Assembly: GCA_900239685.1 (NCBI GenBank)
Contig: OENT01000144.1
Coordinates: forward strand, 62,001 to 126,000
Origin: Rotaria macrura
Taxonomy: Eukaryota > Rotifera > Eurotatoria > Philodinida > Philodinidae
Reading direction: 5' to 3'
DNA: 64,000 nucleotides
The notes beneath the pieces were generated by a model. It was not told the origin of the DNA and searched no databases. It saw nothing but the letters and a program-made list of their open reading frames with translations. Made by a program: the position numbers and the translations under genes. This document shows positions 24,948 through 37,298 of this stretch, piece after piece (position 1 is the stretch's first letter; the number at the start of each line of letters is the position of its first letter).

Positions 24948-27733
24948 ATGTTTCGAAATGTGACGAGTGCACAAGAAGCCATTGTTCATAGGCCATCAGA
25001 AATAAGTTTATTGCATGAACAACATGAAAGACGATCGATTAAAGATGTTCAATCAGACGATATTGTACAAACATATTCAATATTAAAAACACAATGGTTA
25101 CATCAACGTGAACAATTAATAGAAACATTGAAAAATCTTGAAAAACATAATGCATTTCCACATGAAATTCAAAATGCAAAAAATCTCATTGAATGTCTTA
25201 CTGAATTGATTGACACTGGCGAAGTAAATAAAAATTGTCAAACTCTCATTAATGAACTGAATACAAATATTCACTTATTACCAGAAACATATTTGTTAGC
25301 TAGAAAACCTTTAGGAGATAAAATCATACATTTACCAAGACACAGCTCACATACGAAACCTCATACATCGGATCCAATCAAAAATCTATCGTCCGAAATT
25401 CTTCATCTACAACAATCGAATGAAAAACTAGTCAAACAGGTAAATGATTCATGTTATGAAAAGAAATTCAGAAGGATACAACACAATCTGACTGAATCTC
25501 TTCAATGATTGTAGTGATAGTTATGCAAGAAAATTGAAACATAGGCAAAATACGTTATGTTCATGTTTGAAAAAGTCACTAGAAGCTTTATATTATATAA
25601 TTCTAACCCATTCAGTGGATCTTCATCGTTTTAACTGAATCGTTTCATTGTGAAACATTCTTTTTTATTATTATGCAGTAATAAGGCTGTGATCAACGAT
25701 CCTTACAGCACTAAAGAGAAGAGACGAGCAGAACGAAGAGAGAAGCAGAAGAGAGAGGTAGATACTGAAAGAGGAGAGAACAGAACAACAACATACAATA
25801 AATAAGAAAATACCAAATAGAGAAAAAGAGAAAAATCGAGGAAAAAGACAACGCGGGTAAAAAACCAGAAATATTAGGAGTGTGCGTGGCCATCAAGGAG
25901 ATGGCAATGTAATGAATGTAGAGGAATTGTGCCCTGTGATCGAATGGATTAGAAAGTATCAGGAAATTCCTGGAGAATTTGAACATCCTCCATATCAAAT
26001 TGTGGTATGAGAGTGGTGGATGGGATTGACTTAAGCCAGCCCACTATTTTCTCAATCATGGAGGTGTGTTCATGAAATCTCTTGGAGGATCTGAGACCCT
26101 GAATAGGGAATTCGTTGTCAAGCTAGGCTTTCCTTAACTGGGAGTAATTGCCGTTCTCGAAGAGTAGTGAACCATCGGTGGTGTTGCTGATAGCCACTGA
26201 AAAGGTTACCGAGATACTGACGGCAACGATCTTCGAGAGGTCTTTCGTTGAGTGCGAAGGAGAAAAAGGTGTCGTTCCGTTGCAGGGTTCCTGTTGCTCT
26301 TCTGAAGCACGTGAAGTAGAAATGTGACAATTTATTTCTTTGTATGGGGGAGAACAGGGGGAATAACGGGTAGATCCAAGTGAATAACGGCAGAACGTAA
26401 GACATGAACAAAGTACGTTTAAGTGCGGGTGACGTGCTGCCGTTTATTCTGCACGACCTAATCAACGTTACCCGTTGTCGAATCTTCATCGAGATATTCT
26501 TTAGCATATAACCCCACCCCAATTTAGGAGTGATCCAATAGCCTAAATATTTAAAGTTACTGATCCATGGGATTCTATCTTCGGTTCGAGCTTTCTCACA
26601 GATATCAAAATTAGGGGGGCCTATGGCTCGCGCACTGAATAGTGCTTCGGTTTTAGCGTAGTTGATTGGTTGGGTGGAGAGGCAAGCGTAGTATTCGAGC
26701 TGTTCAATGAAAGTTCGAACTCCTTTCTCGAGGTCAAGGCATTGTTCGGTGTAGCGTTTGCCTATTTGACCAGATAGAGCAGCTGCCAAGTCGTCAGCGT
26801 AAAAATGGCTGCTATTGTGAAACATTCTTTTTATCGTAGCTTAGATGATATTTAGTTATACTCTTTCGAATACATATCTTAAAAACTTGTATTTGTTGAC
26901 TTTCTATCTGTTTTAGAATCCTGCACGGGTTCAAAAAGTTGAACCCGCATCCGACAGAGTTTATTTCCGATTAACAAATCCGTGTTCTTTCTTATAACTA
27001 TTTTGTTTTCAAATCGATGAAATCTTAATCTACTACACTGATTAGTTATATAGACCGCATTGTTTTCATAAGTTTTCTATGAAGTATCGTTTCGCTAATT
27101 GTAGGCGCTTGGTCTCATATGTAAAAAGAAATTATTTTTTTACCTATTCGATCTAGTTTCATGAGCTTTGTATTTATCAATTCAGATCATAGATGAATCA
27201 TTTTTATTCAGCACAATCTTGATTTAATCGAAGTGGGAACAAAGTTTTTAAAAGTAACTAAAATATTGTGAGAACAATCTAATGATTTCAAATCTTTCTT
27301 GAGATAGATAAATTGTATCATGGTAGCAGTACTGAGATAGAAAATGTTGGACAGTTTTCGCCTCATTTACGATTAGAATGCGTCTGTTTTCATGAGTCAG
27401 TAACTCAATTGAATTCGTGTTCAAAATGATGTCATATCAAATTCTGCTATTCATAATATTAACGAAGTCCGACAATTATATTCAAATCAATAATCTATCG
27501 AATTACTCATGAGCAAATAAAATTCCATGATTTGATTTTGTTTTCAGATTGATCATCATGCAAGTACCAAAGAGAAACAAATCGACGAAGAATGTGATCA
27601 TGATAATAATACGACATCTGATAGATCAGATGATAAAATGAAAAGTGGCTTACAATTTTATGTCGTCGCTGAACAATTTCGTAATCAGTTAGAAACGAAC
27701 AATCGAAAAGACATGTTTCATCATCAACCATAA
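24948..27733 (+). CDS. Unrecognised coiled-coil protein, 225 aa
   Basis: Exon 1 (24948-25439) and exon 2 (27548-27733) join in phase 0 across a 2.1-kb intron to give 225 residues. Most of exon 1 is predicted helical and heptad-like, for example 'LKTQWLHQREQLIETLKNL' and 'LSSEILHLQQSNEKLVKQ' at the splice junction. Exon 2 opens polar and acidic ('DEECDHDNNTTSDRSDD') and ends with another amphipathic stretch. No enzyme motif, signal peptide or membrane segment is seen. The intron carries an antisense LINE fragment (25666-26813). A possible AATAAA lies about 60 bp after the stop, and RUNDC1 starts 242 bp downstream. A scaffold or centrosome-type role would fit a coiled coil but is speculation. 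Confidence 0.7.
25647..25665. repeat. Target-site duplication, 3' side of LINE
   Basis: The 19-bp sequence attgtgaaacattcttttt is repeated exactly at 26814-26832. The two copies bracket the LINE fragment. Confidence 0.9.
25666..26813 (-). mobile_element. 5'-truncated non-LTR retrotransposon (LINE) insertion
   Basis: An insertion of 1,148 bp bounded by a perfect 19-bp duplication. It is noticeably richer in G+C than its surroundings. Read on the minus strand it starts inside a reverse transcriptase just before the 'FYADD' catalytic box and continues to a 3' region of about 450 bp. It ends in a short (TAA)n tail ('ttattatta' on the plus strand). The truncated 5' end, target duplication and simple-repeat tail are classic target-primed reverse transcription. 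TAA-type tails occur in the I group among others; the clade is not assigned. It lies antisense within the intron of the gene at 24948-27733. Confidence 0.92.
26118..26825 (-). pseudogene. Reverse transcriptase C-terminal fragment of LINE
   Basis: A continuous frame of 235 codons covers the end of the RT palm and the thumb. 'FYADDLAAAL' near residue 8 is catalytic motif C, and 'NFKYLGYWITPKLGWG' near residue 90 corresponds to the FKYLG-type motif of non-LTR RTs. The endonuclease and the first RT motifs are missing through 5' truncation, so it cannot be active. The first in-frame ATG and the next few codons come from the duplicated target site, not the element. The absence of internal stops suggests a fairly recent insertion. 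Confidence 0.9.
26814..26832. repeat. Target-site duplication, 5' side of LINE
   Basis: Exact 19-bp match to 25647-25665; see the LINE entry. Confidence 0.9.
26926..26947. other. Perfect intronic hairpin, 9-bp stem
   Basis: The arms cgggttcaa and ttgaacccg flank the loop aaag. The stem is GC-richer than the surrounding intron. Its function is unknown. Confidence 0.6.
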
Positions 27734-27975
27734 TATAGTGACATCTAGAATATCTAGAATGTGAAGATAAAGAAATGAAAATTCCTATTGTCTAAAATAA
27801 ATAATCGATCGAAAAACTCATTATTGCTTCAGTATTGTTCTGTTTTCTCGGACTAAACTACGAGATATATGCTCTATTTGACTATGTCTAAACAAGTGTT
27901 GCATTTGATGAAAAAGTTGATGATTGTTTTTTTTGCGTCATTTATTAATCAACGCGATCAATATTGCAAGAAAGC

Positions 27976-30900
27976 ATGCATGATCGATTCGAACAAATTG
28001 TCTTAGATGAAACATTGCCGTTCACTTATCGATTAACTCCCATCGGTGGTACTTCATCGGATGCAAGTTATGACCAAAGGTTTTTACAAAATTTCCAGTT
28101 TTACTTTCGAATTTTCCAATATGATTTTTATAGTAGTAATGAAGAAAACAATGATAAAACTTCTTTACTTGAAGAGCGTGACAAGTTGAATAGTTCACTA
28201 GCAACATTGGCCTGTCACTTTGCTCATGTACAATTTCGTTTGGAACAAGTCGTATCTGCACCAACGCCTGAAGATCGTGAAGTAAAATGATGCGACGATC
28301 GTACTTTTCATTTCATTCGTTTCTTCTGTAGAATTTACTATTTGAATTACATAAATTTATATCCAATGGTCTACCTGATGCAATATGTCAACCATCGATC
28401 TATGCAAATGAACAATTGATTGAAGCTGAAAAATGTCGCGAAAAAGTATATATCAATGAGTTGAAACAAAAACTAGACGAATTAGAACATTATGCATTTG
28501 AATCTGGTTCAATACAATGTGCACCAACATTAGTTACCATAGAGAAGCAACGTATACTCATCGATGAATTGCGTAATAAATTACATTTACAATTGGATGA
28601 CAATGCTGTTGCTAAACTATCGTACGTAAGAATACATCGAATTTTCGATTTTATCTTTCAATTTTGTTTGTATTTAGTGCTGATGAATTGAGAAGACTTG
28701 TTGATCAAAGTATTCAGCAAGTAGGAAAATATTCAATTCGATTTTATGAGCTCCCTATGAACAAAGAAACATATAGAATCATAATTTATGCTGTGTCAAC
28801 GATACGAGCTCCATGAAATCACTAATGTAGATAATCTCAGAGGACATTGCGTCATTTTATTTGATAGGACAACAGTTGATGTCAGGTAACCATGGATAAA
28901 CGATGCAATTTTTGTATGGTTCATTGTCTTGAACAACATGTCATCATTCATGTTCATAAATTGCACATTTAAATCATACCTAATGTACGAATGAAACTTG
29001 TTTGTTTTATGGTTTCATAGTGAGTCATTCAAGATGGTGAATAATAAGAGATTTCTGATGTGACACATGCATTAAAAGTTTTATATTTGACTAAAATCAG
29101 CGTTAGGTCGTGGTCAGAGTTGAATCACTAACTTTTACATCTGAACTAATAATAACTCGAGCTATCACTTCTGAAATGCTTTCTGAAGAAACCAAGAAAA
29201 TTGTTTTCAATCTTGTATTGCATTTTCTGTACGTTCAGGGAAATTTTTCATGCTGATGAAAGAAATTACCTTGACTTCGAAAAAAAAAGTTGACAGTAAA
29301 GATATATGTGGATGTCAGTGACTGCAGATTTAGATTTCCCGAGTCGATTAAGTTAAGTCAAACTTTAGAGAATAACGTTAATTTTTAAAATACTTCATCT
29401 ATAGTGAGAAAAGTCAAGTATATAAGTTTGAGAAATTGATCACAGACTCCGATCCCTAAACTTTAAATATTTTTTCTCAAATTTTATAAAATTCAGTTAT
29501 TTCGATTAGGCCAGTCGTGATTCAAAAAAATGTCGTCAACGATTTCTCATGGAATCGTCAATAATATAACATAATTAAGTTGCCTTCAGTTAAATGAAAA
29601 AATCAATTGATACTTACCTAAAAGTGCTACGTACTGATAACAGTAGTGAGTATATGATACTCCTGGTTTAGAGATAATAAATTTCAAGAATTCAAATAAT
29701 CATTTTCGGCTCAATCAGCCAAAAAAATTTCTCCAAGTTTGTCTATGCATCAGAAGATCGATGAAGTGATTCCGATCGATCTATTACGAAGTGTTCAAAA
29801 ATTGACTAACCCTTTTGTAAAATGATCCAACTGATCATATCGTCGGTTAGAAACTTTTAGGATCTCGATAATTGTCTCTGGACGAAAAAAATACGTGCAA
29901 TCAATCAGTATAAGATCTACGAGATAGTTTCAACAATTTCAATATAGAAAGAATAAAATGGGATTTTAAAGTTTTCTAATGAAGAGTGTGATCTCTCATG
30001 ACCTCAGAATCGACATGATAGAATAATGTATGCACGAATCAAGATTCATCCATATAAAGAAGCATTAAAAGTGCTGTAGGTACTCTAATTTACAATGCAA
30101 TTTATGGCGATAACGTACATACTGTGGCACGTGCGAAAGAATGATTTGAATCTACCCCTTGGCATATCTATTTGTATTTTTTCTACTGAAATGAATAATT
30201 TCTAATTTTAAAGTTTGTCTAGTATTAAAACTACGAACTCATGAATCATAACCCAATGTTTATTCAGGTAGATCTGAACCTTGATCGTATCTCTCAGAGT
30301 CATTCTTTAATTAAGCAATGATTGATTAAGACAGATTGATATTCGAATGTGCACGAGCTCACTCGAGTTGTTTATTTGTCAAAGTTCCTGAAATTACAAT
30401 ACATGACGAATGAGAAATTTAATGATAAGTTATGATACATGGCCATTATTGTTAACATAGTAACATACTAAATTTCTTGTTTAAAAAACTTTGATCGATA
30501 CAATTCAAGTCATTTCTACCGACTCAAACTTAGACGCGAACAAAGTCAGATCTTGAAAGACACATGAGTTCACAATTTTCTATGTCAATAACAAACATTA
30601 TCTTCTTTGGATTAGATTCGATGGTTAGAATTTATGACTTCGTATCCATTCACTTGGGTACAAAACATATCAATAGAACCAGTATTAGTCCTATATATTG
30701 AGTGATTACGAATCAAATTCTATGAAACTTTTACGTAGTGTCATAGAATTCACTAGATTGCTCATTGAAGATTCCTCTTCTAATTTCATAAGTCGGTCTG
30801 CTACTATTGTAATACTGCAAATTACTAATCAAGAAACACTCAACCGACGAAAAGTTCTCCGAGTAGGCATTGCTTTTACAACTGAATGCCAAGCTGTCAA

Positions 30901-33900
30901 AGTACGAGACTCTTACAACTGTCAAATATTGTTTGCTAAGATTAAATAAATGTGAAAACCTCGGACCTAAGTTCGAGAGTTATATGGAATGAGACAAAGC
31001 TGTCATTCTAGAATGTGTGCACGAAACAAGTATCCTGGTAAACGTTTTTTGGAAACCCCACAGCTAGTAGTCATCTGGGATATATCTAGGCATTTGGTTT
31101 CTGGATGCAGTTTTTGTGAATTTTCAGGCGATTTTTTGTTAGAAAGCTACGATTTGGTTCTAAACTAAGACCAGATTCGGAAGGAATCAGCGTTAAAAAC
31201 TGAGTCGATTTATATATGTTGTGAATAATTCTGAGAGAAAATGCTTTTTTTGAAAAAATCCCTGTACACCGTCTCAGAGATTGTTTAGTCAATAATGACA
31301 TTTTCTTCGATAACTCAGCCAATTCTTGCCGGATCCTTCTCATCTTTGAACTCGACCGAGATATTGATGAGACAATTCTGTGCACAAAATTTCAGCTCAA
31401 TCAAATGTATTTGTAAAGAATTATCGTGTAAACGGCCGGACACACTGATCGATTCTAGAGGGTACTCACTTTTTGAATACACAAAAATAGAGAAAAGGGA
31501 ATCTCAATTTTTATCATGATATATCGCTTATCTACAATAAAGATATTCTTTAGCATACTGTAGACATTTTTGTTTCGTTGACAATGAGACTGATATTCAT
31601 ATCCAGTCAATTTTATCCTGTTCGTGAACTCGAAGCAGTAGACAAAATAAAAACTTAGAAGATTCTGCTAAATAAAATGTTATGTAACAGTTGCAAAAAA
31701 AAACAGATCATTAGTTAATCACAATGTTTTGTTTCCTTCGTGGAACTTCAATTACTGATTGTTGTCATGCTATTGCTTCAGCTTTCTTTTCACATAATTT
31801 AATCTATTACTGTATGAGTAAGTCGTCGACAATATAATGAGGAAGTTGTTTATATTCATTCTGTTAAATATGCTTATTTATGAAAATGAATATTTACTTA
31901 TCCTAGTTAACTAGTCCAGCAAAATTAAAAGAAAAGTTAATCAATCAAATGCGTACAGAGATTAACGATCTGGAAAAGTTCATTGAATTTCTCAAGGGTA
32001 AAATAAATTTTTGTTTATGTAATTTGAAAACAAAAATTTTCAATTTTAGCTGATAATAATAAAATGGCAGCAAATCAAATGTCTACATCTGTACCACTCA
32101 TAACTTCGACAAATAGTGCATCTCATTCAAAAGCGAAATCAAAATCAGTATGTGAATATTATCTCATATATATATATATATATACTTTATAATTACGATT
32201 ACACATCTATTTAAAGTCAACAATACGAACAACAACAACGGATCCATCATCGAATGGACTTTCATCATCGTCTCGATTTCACAATGCTTCATTATCTATT
32301 TATCAAGCAATAAAGAAAATGTTTATTTTCACACAACTTTATACAATGTATTTCTTAACATGCGGAGTAAAATCCATGCACAATCCATCACAACAACCAA
32401 CTAAAATGAAAAATAATGATCTTATTTCAAGAAAACATTTCGGGTAAATCATATGGATACAATGAAAACTGTATAAATTGTTGTTTTCTTTCTTTAATAA
32501 AGTAATCTTCGAGCTGAACTTGAAATCGCTATTGATAAACTTATTAATACCGTTCGATTACGTCAAGAATTATTAAAAAATTTCAGCGAGGAAGATAGTA
32601 CGAGTATGACCACGGATACTGAATACGAAAGGGTTCGACCAGATGATACGACATTTCTATTATCTCGTTTGATCATCATTTTAGGAATTCATCGATTCAA
32701 ACGATATTATTTTAAGTGTACGACAAAATTTTATTCCTGCACTTCAAGCATTACTTGAACATGGTCTTGATGAAGTATATAATTTTTATGAGCAAAATCA
32801 ACATTTAAATATTATATTAGTTTCGAATTTCATTTAGAAAAAATCTAAAACAAATTCATCTCTATTCGCATGTTTTTCAATAAGATACACAAATAATTAT
32901 TCGATTGACAATGATTCAATTCATGCTTGGAAATTATTTTTAGAATATTATCGTTTAAAAGTAAAGATAAATTTTGAACTACGTCATTGATTTCGTTTAT
33001 CGTTGTACATTTTCAAGCATGGAAATGAATTTGCCAATACTCCAACTCGTCTACTTTCACAATCATTTTCATTGGATATCATCGGTGGAAAACCGCTTAC
33101 ACTTACAGAAGTATATTAATTCATTTCATATTACGAAAAAAAAAAAAAGAAAATAACAAACAAACAAACAACTATCGTTCAGTATACATTCTGTTTTTAG
33201 CATTTATTAAGTTGTATCGATACAACTATGAAATTACATCAGAAACATCCAAAACCAATGGATTCTTGTTTCAAATCGCTCATTTGCTATGCATTAAAGT
33301 ATGTTGATCTTCTCTTGAGAAAAATGAGAATATAGAATAGAAGAATTTTATATCGATTAATTTTGAATGAAATAAACTCTGAATATGAACAGTACAAATT
33401 ATTTAATAATGTCAATTGTTGACTTACTTGACGGTGTTAGATAGATGCTTACGTGTTACACATACATGTGATCGTAATTTTAAAACAACATGTCAATGAG
33501 AGAGAGTAGCAGAAAATCGAAAACTAGTGTTTGTATTCATTTTTTAGTGATTATCGATTACACTCATTTTTAATTATTTTTTCACACAAGTTCAGATAGA
33601 TGGTGACAATCAGAAGATCAACTATCTACGAGATACATTGTTTGTAGATTGATTTGATAGTATGGAAAGTATTCTACTTGTTTTGCTTTTCGATGTTATG
33701 TTTTATGTTACGGTGAAAATTCCATAAAATCTTCTTTATTTTGGTTCAAAACGACACGAAAAAGTGTTTTTTAATCAACTTATGTTCTTCATTTTCTTTT
33801 ATGAAATTCGAGCTCATACTTTCCATAAAAGAAAAAAACGTTGTCTTAATTACTGTTATAATTAGTCTGTCAAAGATCGAAAGTGATAGTTTACTAGTGT

Positions 33901-35861
33901 CATCCTTGATATTAACCTTGATAGGTGAATTTGTTCGAACGAATCAACAATGCTGGCATTTAAATGGTAGATAATTATCATTTGTCCTTCTCTTTTTCAT
34001 TGACTCGGGTTAATTTTGATATATAATCTTTTATTTGATCATTGACGTGAATGAATGATACAGAGAATTTTTTTTGACATGAAACATCCTATTTTTGTAA
34101 ATTACCTTCATTAGAAATAAAGATAACTCAACCATGATTCATGTTTATATCATCAGTCATCTCGTGTTTATTATTATTTTTGACGGTGAATATATTCGTA
34201 GTTACTTAAAAAATTGATTAGTCTAAGAATAAATCAAACGTAATTGTTCAGGTTTTAATCAATCATCTAGAATTGGTAGTAGCAGAGATTTTCTCTAAAG
34301 TCATGTTTCAAAAGGCTAATGAAGGACTTTGAATAAATCTCATTCTTAGTACGTATATACTCAATGTTCTGTTGCTTACAAAGTATAGATACGATGAAAG
34401 TTCCAAGAAGATCTTTCATAATGTAAATCGTATGATGGGATTTTTTTTTCAATAGTCGCATGTTAGTCCATGACGATAAGTGAGATATTGTCTACTGAAC
34501 TATGGCGAAGTAAAGAAAATACTTGAAAAAATCTAAAATTAGATTGATGAGATAGAAAACAGCATTTGCTTGAGAAAGAAATTCTTGCACGTGGCATTGC
34601 TTGAGTAAGTAATTAAAACATTCCTGTACACCCGAACACTATGTGATGAAAAGAGATTACGTTCAGAGAGTTCTATATTCGAGACTAGATGCTGATTTCT
34701 ATCGCGTCCATCTAATTTTAGATTCTTTCGAATATTTTCTTTGGTCGACCCTAATTCAGTAGACGATGTCTCATTTATCATCATGGGCTAACATCCGATT
34801 GTTTAAAAACGCATTATACGAGTCACACCATGAAAGATCTTCCTGGAACTTCTATTATTTATATAGTTGACAAACAACACATTTTTGAGTATATCGCTTT
34901 CAAGATTAGACATAAATAGTATCGAAGAAGATACCGAGAAGAATATTTTCTATGAGACATTAGTCATACAACCACTGCTTTCTTTATTTTGAGTCATCCA
35001 TCGTTCGATATCTGATTTAGGCATAACTAACATTGGTCACTGGTTCTATTAAAGAGTTGTGAAACTTTGATTTCAATGAACATGTTAAATCGAGTATCGG
35101 TCAGTGCTCTTAGATTCGAAGTCATCTAGCAGATTGTCCATAATATTTGTCGAATTCCTGTACCTACTGTATTATGTTGAGGTGCATTTTTGAAATTCTT
35201 AATTTCGATAAAAAAACATTGCATCATTTCTAACAAAAAGATAAGTACGATTATGATGAAGTGCATCTAGCTTGCATGACAATCACAAGGTTAAGCAGTT
35301 AGAATCTCTTGTTTCTAAAAGAAGCTGATGGCTCGTAATTTATCCTTCTGATCAAACTCAGGAAAGATCTAAATTAATTTAATTGACGAAAATATGAAAA
35401 TTCATGACTCAACGTACCCATATAACATCATGTCTTCGTTTTTCGTAAATTTTGAAAATTACAAACATCGAAGCATACTGTATATGTTTATAAGTAATCG
35501 CAAAAGCATGTACGTCACTTCTTATTTCTCATGTCTAGGTAGTCCAAATTAACCGTGCATGTGTACGATTTAGAATGATTGTTTTATTCTAGTGAAAAAA
35601 GACTCGTGCCATTTCTACGTTTGATCCTTCGTACAAAAAGATTAGTAGAATATTACTATCAACCATGGAGTTATACAAGGCGTACTGGTTAGTATAGATG
35701 ATGATTTCTATTTGTTTTCTTTAAAGTGAATACAATGTCTTTTTCGTGAAGATTTCAATGATGCTCTTCATTCACTCGATCGTCTAACTTCGATTGATTT
35801 TCATCTTCCAATTAATTTATCAGTCCAACGTTTTCTCAATAGTCATGATCTGATTGAATAA
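27976..35861 (+). CDS. RUNDC1: RUN domain-containing protein 1
   Basis: Thirteen exons join without a frame break: 27976-28281, 28332-28621, 28678-28720, 31907-31997, 32050-32147, 32217-32443, 32503-32632, 32685-32774, 32838-32960, 33018-33110, 33201-33298, 35593-35687 and 35752-35861. The product is 597 residues, close to my recollection of about 610 for the vertebrate protein. The N-terminal half is coiled coil with family signatures 'LNSSLATLACHFAHVQFRL', 'EKQRILIDELRNKL' and 'EINDLEKFIEFL'. The C-terminal half is the RUN domain, ending with 'YALNEKRLVPFL', 'YYQPWSY' and 'DFNDALHSLDRL'. RUN domains often bind small GTPases. Human RUNDC1 is poorly characterised (reported as a p53 modulator), so the role here is open. 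The donor of exon 7 (GGGTTCG) is weak. The start is the first ATG of the open exon. An AATAAA overlaps the stop codon. Confidence 0.93.
28721..31906. other. RUNDC1 intron 3 (3.2 kb)
   Basis: One of two large introns in a gene whose other introns are mostly 50-90 nt. It contains repeat A copy 2 (30943-31488). The rest is A+T-rich with no recognised gene. Confidence 0.7.
30943..31488 (+). repeat. Interspersed repeat A, copy 2 (about 546 bp)
   Basis: Full-length match, in opposite orientation, to 135-675. It lies inside RUNDC1 intron 3 on the sense strand of that gene. Small indels and many substitutions separate the copies, so neither is a recent duplicate of the other. Confidence 0.8.
33299..35592. 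other. RUNDC1 intron 11 (2.3 kb)
   Basis: A+T-rich intron with no internal gene or repeat that I recognise. The flanking exons join in phase 2 to restore the RUN-domain reading 'YALNEKRL'. Confidence 0.75.
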
Positions 35862-37298
35862 TAAATGTGTTTAGTTTTTTACTTGAACTAGTCGTTTATT
35901 ATTTATTTTTCTCGTCTATCTGTGATATATATATATATATATACATACATGTATGTATTAGATAGAAAATTAACCAAAAACCACGACTAATATGTGAATT
36001 GTTTTTTTTTCTTGTTTGTTAATTATCGTTGGGAAAGAAGAAAGTATCTAACCCATTTGTTTTTATGTCCGTTTTGCTAATCGATATAGAACAGTGATAA
36101 TAATATTTTCTATTGGTTTCTATCTCGATCTCTTTGATTATTTTTTTTTCCAAATTTCTTATATATCTCTTAAGTTAATTTTATACTTAAAAACTGAAAT
36201 TAATTAATCATTAATTTAATATCGATCGACATTCTTATTTTGTTTTAGATAATGATACTGTGATTGTATTGATTTTGGCATCACTCCGTATATATGTTTG
36301 CAGATGTCTTTTTCATTTTGGATGACATCGATGATCTTTGGAGTGGCGTCAACTTCCATGAATTATTCTTTTATCTATTTTATTGAACACGAGTTCTTTG
36401 TTAACTCCAAAATCTGTTCTTTAACTTAAATGCATCTTAGAATTCCGATGACGACAACGATCGCTAAATTTTATTTCTCCGTTAGACTTTTGATACACTG
36501 TCATTTTGATCGGGGATTTCATGTAAATAATACGGCAATCTGCCATGTTAAATTTACTATTACTCGGATTGCAACTTCGATATTTTCTTAGTTATTTCGA
36601 TATAGTCACTTTTCATAAATAAAATTGTATTCAAAAGACTTTTACTGATGGGAACTATGTCCTCATGAGACTTTAGTGTGTATTCACATCACATTAATTG
36701 AACATAATCTTCATAGGAAAATTCTATTTCGGAAGAATGTTTGATCGATCGCATATGCATACATAATTCTTTGAGTCTAGCATTGTATCGTCAACTTATT
36801 CATGTTGACAATAAGAATTCGATCAGAAACGTAACTTGGGGCTCCAAAGCATAGATGGGGAAGTAGGGGAGCGCAGTCCCACCCCCGTCGTCTCATCTGT
36901 GGTAGATTCCATGAATTCAGTTTATGATGAAAGAAAACAATTCTATAATGTCGTATTTCATCTATTGCTAAGAATACATTCTTTAGAAGAAGTAAAGCCT
37001 TTATGTTTGTGAATAAAATTAACAGCAAGTCAAAAAATTTCATGCTTCACGTCATTGTTCATTCCGGAATAAAAAAGAAGAAAGAATCGTTGACGTCTCA
37101 ATTCTCTCTGTCATCCATTCATATGACCTTTAATCTCTCTAGCAGATACTATTCTTCACGATGAATATTACGTAGAAAAAGTTTAATATCCTGTTATGTT
37201 TTTTTTTGCATGCATTCAGCCGTGTTGTTTTGTGTTGTGGTTACAAATGGAAATTCATTAATTAAAAAGTAACACTTCTGTTCTAGATTATAGATAAA
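35862..37298. other. Intergenic region with a GC-rich patch
   Basis: Contains a TA run near 35925-35942 and an isolated GC-rich segment at 36838-36905. No gene was recognised. Confidence 0.5.
36838..36905. other. Isolated GC-rich patch
   Basis: About 68 bp containing runs such as 'gatggggaagtaggggagcg' and 'cccacccccgtcg', much richer in G+C than anything nearby. It may be the remnant of a mobile element or a regulatory site; neither is shown. Confidence 0.4.

Noticed and set aside
25711..25998. 95-codon minus-strand frame in the LINE 3' region
   Set aside because: Lies after the RT stop codon in the GA-rich 3' region of the element and has no domain; treated as 3' UTR.
32974..33156. 60-codon plus-strand frame within RUNDC1
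   Set aside because: Out of frame with the RUN-domain exon 33018-33110, which explains the sequence.
36630..36680. 'ctgatgg...ctcatgagac' recalling a hammerhead ribozyme core
   Set aside because: The CUGANGA and GAAA core elements are not both present and the flanks do not form the three required stems.
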